A stretch of 9,870 nt of DNA, taken from the NCBI GenBank assembly GCA_028287455.1, contig JAQBPP010000141.1, positions 1 to 9,870 of the forward strand, read 5' to 3'. This DNA comes from Bacilli bacterium. Lineage in GTDB: Bacteria; Bacillota; Bacilli; Tumebacillales; JAQBPP01. Both the position numbers and the translations under genes were made by a program. Below are positions 6,373 to 9,870 of the stretch, one piece after another (within the stretch, counting starts at the first letter, position 1; the number at the start of each line of letters is the position of its first letter). The notes under the pieces are model-generated. The model was not told the DNA's origin. It worked only from the letters and a program-made list of their open reading frames with translations, and did no database searches.

Positions 6373-7906
6373 CTTGTTGTTCCCTGCTTTCCGGCTGAGA
6401 AGCTTGCACACCTTCCAGCATCTTTTGTCCATATACGGGCCACCAATGATGCCCGCCTTTGCTAAGCAGTTCATCTGCTGCTTGCGGCCCCCAGGTCCCT
6501 GCTGCGTAGTTCGGGAACGCAGGCTTTTCCTGCTGCCACAGTTGTTCGATCGGGTCTGCGATTTCCCAGGCCTCCATCACTTCATCCCAGCGCGTGAAAA
6601 AGGTCGGATCCCCTTTGATGCAATCGATAAACAGACGCTCGTACGCTTCCATTGTGCTTTCCTGGTCGCAATTGTTGCAGTACTCAAAGGTGATCGGTTC
6701 GACTCCGCCGCCAGCGCCGTGCTTCTTCGCGTTCAGATTAAGATACATGCCTTCGACTGGCTGAATACGAATGACGATTAAATTCGGCCCCATCTTGCCT
6801 TCCATGTTCAAGTAGCTGGACTGCGGCAGTCCCTTAAGTTCTAAAACGATTTCAGTCGTTTTGGTTGGCAGGCGTTTGCCAGTTCTGACGTAGAAAGGCA
6901 CGCCAGCCCAACGGAAATTATCTACAAACAGTTTGGCCGCCACAAACGTTTCAGTTGTGGACTCTGGGTTGACCCCAGGTTCTTCTCGATACCCCGGCAT
7001 TGATTTGCCCTGCAGCTCGCCTGGTCCGTACTGACCCCTCACCACATATTGTTTGATTTCATCCGGGGAATAACGCCTCATCGAGCGCAGCACTTTGACC
7101 TTTTCATCGCGAATCGCTTCAGTCTCAAAGCGGCTGGGCGGCTCCATCGCCACCATCATGATCATCTGCATGATGTGATTTTGCACCATATCCCGCAGCG
7201 CGCCGGCCGATTCGTAATAGCCGGCCCGCTCTTCTACGCCGACCACTTCGCTGAGCGTGATCTGGATATTATCAATATGCCGATTATTCCAAAGCGGCTC
7301 GAACATGGCGTTTGCAAAACGGATCACTTCAATGTTCTGTACCATTTCTTTGCCTAAATAATGGTCGATCCGGTACGTTTCATCTTCTGCAAAAGCGTTG
7401 TGGATTTGCTCGTTGAGTTCATTTGCGGAAGGTAAATCGTGACCGAATGGCTTCTCAATGATGAGCCTCGTCCAGCCGCTGGATTCTTTTAAACCGGAGG
7501 AGCGGACATTTTGTGCCACCACGCCGAAATAGTTGGGCGCCATTGCCAAATAAAACAGCCGGTTGCCAGCAAGCCCCAGCTGCTGTTCCAGTTGACCTGT
7601 CATGTCTTTTAAACCTGAGTATCCTGCTTGATTCGAAACATCCAGTCCATAGTAGTAAAACCGGCTTATAAAACGCTGCCAAGCGTCTTCATCTTCAATT
7701 TTGTACCGCGAATAGTGTTCGATCGATTCTCGGACATCTTTGTGAAAATCTTCCGTTTGTTTGTCTCTGCGCGCAATGCCAATCACACCGAAATCTTCAT
7801 CCAACCTTCCGTCGCAAAACAGACAATAGATGGCGGGAAACAGTTTGCGGTGCGCCAAATCTCCAGTTGCACCAAAGATCAGAAACGTCACCTCATTTGT
7901 ACTCAT
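6356..7906 (-). CDS. zwf: Glucose-6-phosphate 1-dehydrogenase
   Basis: The cytosolic first enzyme of the oxidative pentose phosphate pathway: glucose 6-phosphate plus NADP+ gives 6-phosphogluconolactone and NADPH. Numbering counts from the TTG at 7912. Visible are the dinucleotide-binding start G-A-T-G-D-L-A-H-R-K (14-23), E-K-P-F-G (153-157), the family signature R-I-D-H-Y-L-G-K-E (181-189) with its substrate-binding His and Lys, and R-D-M-V-Q-N-H246 with the catalytic His. The R-x-G-K-R-L-P block follows later. Length is about 516 residues, slightly above the usual 490-510. Two starts are possible: ATG at 7906 (11 nt after AAAGGG) or TTG at 7912 (5 nt after it), differing by two residues; I report the ATG. 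It is first in an operon with the hydrolase and cobT-bluB, and diverges from the SDR gene. The 3' end overlaps the next start by 17 nt, suggesting coupled translation. Confidence 0.95.
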   Translation of the reverse strand: MSTNEVTFLIFGATGDLAHRKLFPAIYCLFCDGRLDEDFGVIGIARRDKQTEDFHKDVRESIEHYSRYKIEDEDAWQRFISRFYYYGLDVSNQAGYSGLKDMTGQLEQQLGLAGNRLFYLAMAPNYFGVVAQNVRSSGLKESSGWTRLIIEKPFGHDLPSANELNEQIHNAFAEDETYRIDHYLGKEMVQNIEVIRFANAMFEPLWNNRHIDNIQITLSEVVGVEERAGYYESAGALRDMVQNHIMQMIMMVAMEPPSRFETEAIRDEKVKVLRSMRRYSPDEIKQYVVRGQYGPGELQGKSMPGYREEPGVNPESTTETFVAAKLFVDNFRWAGVPFYVRTGKRLPTKTTEIVLELKGLPQSSYLNMEGKMGPNLIVIRIQPVEGMYLNLNAKKHGAGGGVEPITFEYCNNCDQESTMEAYERLFIDCIKGDPTFFTRWDEVMEAWEIADPIEQLWQQEKPAFPNYAAGTWGPQAADELLSKGGHHWWPVYGQKMLEGVQASQPESREQQVATSV

Positions 7907-7926
7907 CGACAACCAGTCCCTTTATC

Positions 7927-7955
7927 ATGATATAGCGCTGTGTGTAGTATGCCAC
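7927..7955 (-). promoter_or_regulatory. Possible sigma-A promoter of the zwf operon
   Basis: On the minus strand GTGGCA (7955-7950, 4/6) and TATCAT (7932-7927, 5/6) are separated by exactly 17 bases. The AAAGGG binding site of zwf begins 3 nt after the -10 box, so the leader would be very short. That weakens the call. Confidence 0.3.
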
Positions 7956-8047
7956 GGAAAGCCCGGAAATTACCAGCGGCAGGCAAAAAGATTTCACGCC
8001 CGCGCAGCGGTTCATTAGAAGTGATACAGCAGGGAACAATGATAATA

Positions 8048-8094
8048 CATTCCTTAGTCATAAACCCTTGGCAAAAGTCTCTCGCAAGGAATGA
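8048..8094. promoter_or_regulatory. 8-bp inverted repeat upstream of the SDR gene
   Basis: CATTCCTT (8048-8055) and its complement AAGGAATG (8087-8094) are separated by 31 nt, ending about 40 nt before the SDR start. It could be a split operator or a weak stem in the leader. An 8-bp match in a 220-nt gap may also be chance. Confidence 0.2.
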
Positions 8095-8135
8095 ACATTA
8101 TTCGCCGACTTATAAAGAAAAGGAGCGTGATTTTT

Positions 8136-9014
8136 ATGCAGGAAACTTTAACTCGCCCTGAGCACCCCAACAGCTTCCCGCCTCAGCATCAAAACCAGCA
8201 GCCTGGCCTGGAGTCGAGCATGAACCCGCGGCCAGTTTCTGAAGACAACCAGTATCGCGGAAGCGGCAAGCTGCAGGATAAAGTGGCGATTGTAACGGGT
8301 GGAGACAGTGGAATCGGACGTGCCGTGGCGATTTATTATGCCAAAGAAGGTGCCGATGTCACCATCGTTTATCTTAATGAACATACAGATGCAGATGAGA
8401 CCAAACGCCAGGTGGAGCAGGAAGGCAGACGTTGTTTAACAATTGCAGGCGACCTGGGGGATGAATCGTTTTGCCAGCAGGTAGTCGATCAGGCGATCGA
8501 AACATTTGGCAAAGTTGACATCCTGGTCAACAATGCTGCGGAGCAGCATCCCCAGCAAAGCCTGCAGGACATCTCAGCACAGCAATTGGAACAAACATTT
8601 CGCACGAACATTTTCTCTTATTTTTATTTGACCAAAGCGGCCCTGCCGCATTTAAAAGCAGGCAGCGCCATCATTAACACGACCTCGATCACCGCCTATC
8701 AAGGGAATGAAACGTTAATCGATTACTCCTCTACTAAGGGTGCAATCGTCGCGTTCACCAGGTCGCTGTCCCAATCGTTGATCGGGCAGGGGATCCGTGT
8801 CAATGGCGTTGCGCCGGGACCCATCTGGACCCCTTTGATCCCATCGACGTTTCCGGCAGACCAGGTGGCAAAGTTTGGCAGCGACAGCCCAATGAAACGC
8901 GCGGGTCAGCCAGAAGAAGTGGCACCGAGTTTCGTTTTCCTCGCGGCAGACGATTCATCCTATATGGCAGGGCAAATCCTGCATGTCAATGGGGGCACGG
9001 TAGTAAACGGGTAA
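8136..9014 (+). CDS. SDR-family oxidoreductase of the YdaD / general stress protein 39 type
   Basis: A 292-residue classical short-chain dehydrogenase, cytosolic. A Pro/Gln-rich N-terminal arm (about 1-40), characteristic of this subfamily, precedes the Rossmann fold. The cofactor loop is T-G-G-D-S-G-I-G (54-61), followed by N-N-A-A (132-135), the catalytic Ser in I-N-T-T-S-I-T, and Y197-S-S-T-K201. P-G-P-I-W-T-P-L-I-P and H-V-N-G-G end it in the usual way. Relatives in Bacillus (YdaD, YhxC, YhdF) are NAD(P)-dependent, mostly without a firm substrate, and YdaD is part of the sigma-B stress regulon. The true start is the ATG at 8136, with AAGGAG 10 nt upstream. The ATG at 8091 lacks a binding site. 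It diverges from zwf and faces the MmyB-like regulator. No convincing sigma-B promoter or terminator was found. Confidence 0.92.
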   Translation: MQETLTRPEHPNSFPPQHQNQQPGLESSMNPRPVSEDNQYRGSGKLQDKVAIVTGGDSGIGRAVAIYYAKEGADVTIVYLNEHTDADETKRQVEQEGRRCLTIAGDLGDESFCQQVVDQAIETFGKVDILVNNAAEQHPQQSLQDISAQQLEQTFRTNIFSYFYLTKAALPHLKAGSAIINTTSITAYQGNETLIDYSSTKGAIVAFTRSLSQSLIGQGIRVNGVAPGPIWTPLIPSTFPADQVAKFGSDSPMKRAGQPEEVAPSFVFLAADDSSYMAGQILHVNGGTVVNG

Positions 9015-9124
9015 AAGGGGAATCTTCCGTGAGCACTCAGGTTGCAAGCAAAAGCCGCTCGTCGACAATCCAGCATTCCGATGGATAAAAATCATACCTT
9101 AAATCAGATGCACTCTTACTTATT

Positions 9125-9870
9125 TTACTTATGCTCCATTAACTTTTTCAGCTTGTATTCTGTTGAGGAGTCCGCAGCTGGCGTGTAAATGCTGCAGCGC
9201 AAATCAGCACTACCCTGAACCTGCAAAGAGGTGAGATGGAACAGCATCTTGCCTGCCTTTGCGTGGCGAAATTCGATCAAGACTTCGGGAGCCGTACTGA
9301 CGTCGCTTTGCTGCCAGAGAGAAGTGAAATCTGGATGAACACTCTTCATCTCATCCAGAAACCGATCATACCATTCATCCTCGTTATATTGACCGTAGTA
9401 AGCACGGAAAATCGCCAGAAACCCGCTGATAAAATGTTCCCAATTTGCGGCCAATCGCTGAAACTCTTTCCTCGAAAACAACAGACGAATCATATTTCGC
9501 TGCTCGGAAGGGATTTGTTCAAAATCCGTAAAAACGTGGCAAGCGGCCTCATTCCACCCGACGATATAATATCTTCTATCGGTGATAAGGGTAGGACAAT
9601 ATCGCAGTTCTTGCAAAATTCTTTGTAGAGACGGGCTTATTTCAGGCAGTTCTTCCTTGAATAAAGCAACTCCTGAACCTGATTCCAGAGCCAATGCATA
9701 GAGGTATTTGCGTTCATCGATCGTCAACTGCAAAGCAGTTGCTATACAGTCCAAGACAGAAGCTGAGACTTTGATGTCCCGCCCCTGTTCGAGCCAGGTA
9801 TACCAAGTAGGACTAACTCCTGCAAGCAGAGCGACTTCCTCTCTTCTTAACCCCGGAGTTCTTCTTCGGG
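9125..9870 (-). CDS. XRE-family transcriptional regulator with MmyB-like ligand-binding domain, N-terminus cut by the window edge
   Basis: 247 residues plus stop are visible, and the frame is open to the right edge. The first 40 residues hold the helix-turn-helix typical of this family: R-R-R-T-P-G-L-R-R-E-E-V-A, then L-A-G-V-S-P-T-W-Y-T-W-L-E-Q-G-R. The recognition helix spans roughly V-S-P-T-W-Y-T-W-L-E. The next L-D-C-I-A-T-A-L-Q-L-T-x-x-E-R-K-Y-L completes the DNA-binding part. The remaining 170 or so residues match the MmyB-like sensor domain, a PAS-like fold thought to bind a hydrophobic ligand, with Y-x-I-V-G-W-N-E-A-A and the late E-x-L-I-E-F-R-H region. Only the first few dozen residues of the gene lie outside. 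Regulators of this kind often sit beside SDR genes, as here, though usually divergent rather than convergent. A TTG at 9754 is not a credible start because it would remove the DNA-binding domain. Confidence 0.9.
   Translation of the reverse strand, partial: RRRTPGLRREEVALLAGVSPTWYTWLEQGRDIKVSASVLDCIATALQLTIDERKYLYALALESGSGVALFKEELPEISPSLQRILQELRYCPTLITDRRYYIVGWNEAACHVFTDFEQIPSEQRNMIRLLFSRKEFQRLAANWEHFISGFLAIFRAYYGQYNEDEWYDRFLDEMKSVHPDFTSLWQQSDVSTAPEVLIEFRHAKAGKMLFHLTSLQVQGSADLRCSIYTPAADSSTEYKLKKLMEHK

Noticed and set aside
6373..6474. N-terminal extension of the cyclase to an ATG at 6474
   Set aside because: The extra 34 residues lie entirely within the zwf 3' end in another frame and precede the natural start of the fold.
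8010..8037. Possible sigma-B promoter for the SDR gene (GTTCAT and GGGAAC)
   Set aside because: Only 4/6 matches in each box, and a 16-nt spacer where 12-14 is usual.
7913..8135. Cobalamin or other riboswitch ahead of the zwf operon
   Set aside because: No B12-box-like or other conserved riboswitch core is visible on the minus strand in this gap.

Overview
The window looks like chromosomal DNA of a Gram-positive, spore-former-type Bacillota, possibly a relative of Alicyclobacillus or Effusibacillus (inference from gene content only). Pointers are a PASTA-domain membrane protein, AGGAGG-like ribosome binding sites, GTG and TTG starts, a lipoprotein with a classical lipobox, a MraY homologue and an SDR of the Bacillus YdaD (general stress protein 39) type. 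No phage, IS element, CRISPR array, tRNA or rRNA was seen.

Layout, left to right. (1) Positions 1-906 (+) hold the C-terminal part of a membrane protein with three PASTA repeats, probably the tail of a PrkC/Stk1-like Ser/Thr kinase that starts outside the window. (2) Converging on it from 1651 (-) is a lipoprotein gene broken by two 1-nt indels that cancel each other. (3) Positions 1652-2203 are mostly non-coding but hold a strong hairpin and a possible 33-residue membrane peptide. (4) A histidine phosphatase (-) and a MraY-family phosphosugar transferase (+) diverge. The gap between them contains a perfect 21-bp inverted repeat flanked by A6/T6. (5) A minus-strand operon runs zwf (glucose-6-phosphate dehydrogenase), a cyclase/arylformamidase-family metal hydrolase, then a CobT-BluB fusion. 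zwf and the hydrolase overlap, and the hydrolase and the fusion are 48 nt apart. (6) A YdaD-type SDR (+) diverges from zwf. (7) An XRE/MmyB-like regulator (-) converges on the SDR and runs off the right edge.

The most interesting unit is the zwf-hydrolase-cobT::bluB operon. BluB makes the lower ligand of B12, 5,6-dimethylbenzimidazole (DMB), by destroying reduced FMN. CobT activates DMB, and the two activities sit in one polypeptide here. G6PD supplies NADPH, which could help make FMNH2. BluB also releases erythrose 4-phosphate, a pentose-phosphate intermediate. The hydrolase between them belongs to a family that includes cyclic-amide openers such as isatin hydrolase, so it might act on the pyrimidine remnant of the flavin. 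That last idea is speculation, but it can be tested.
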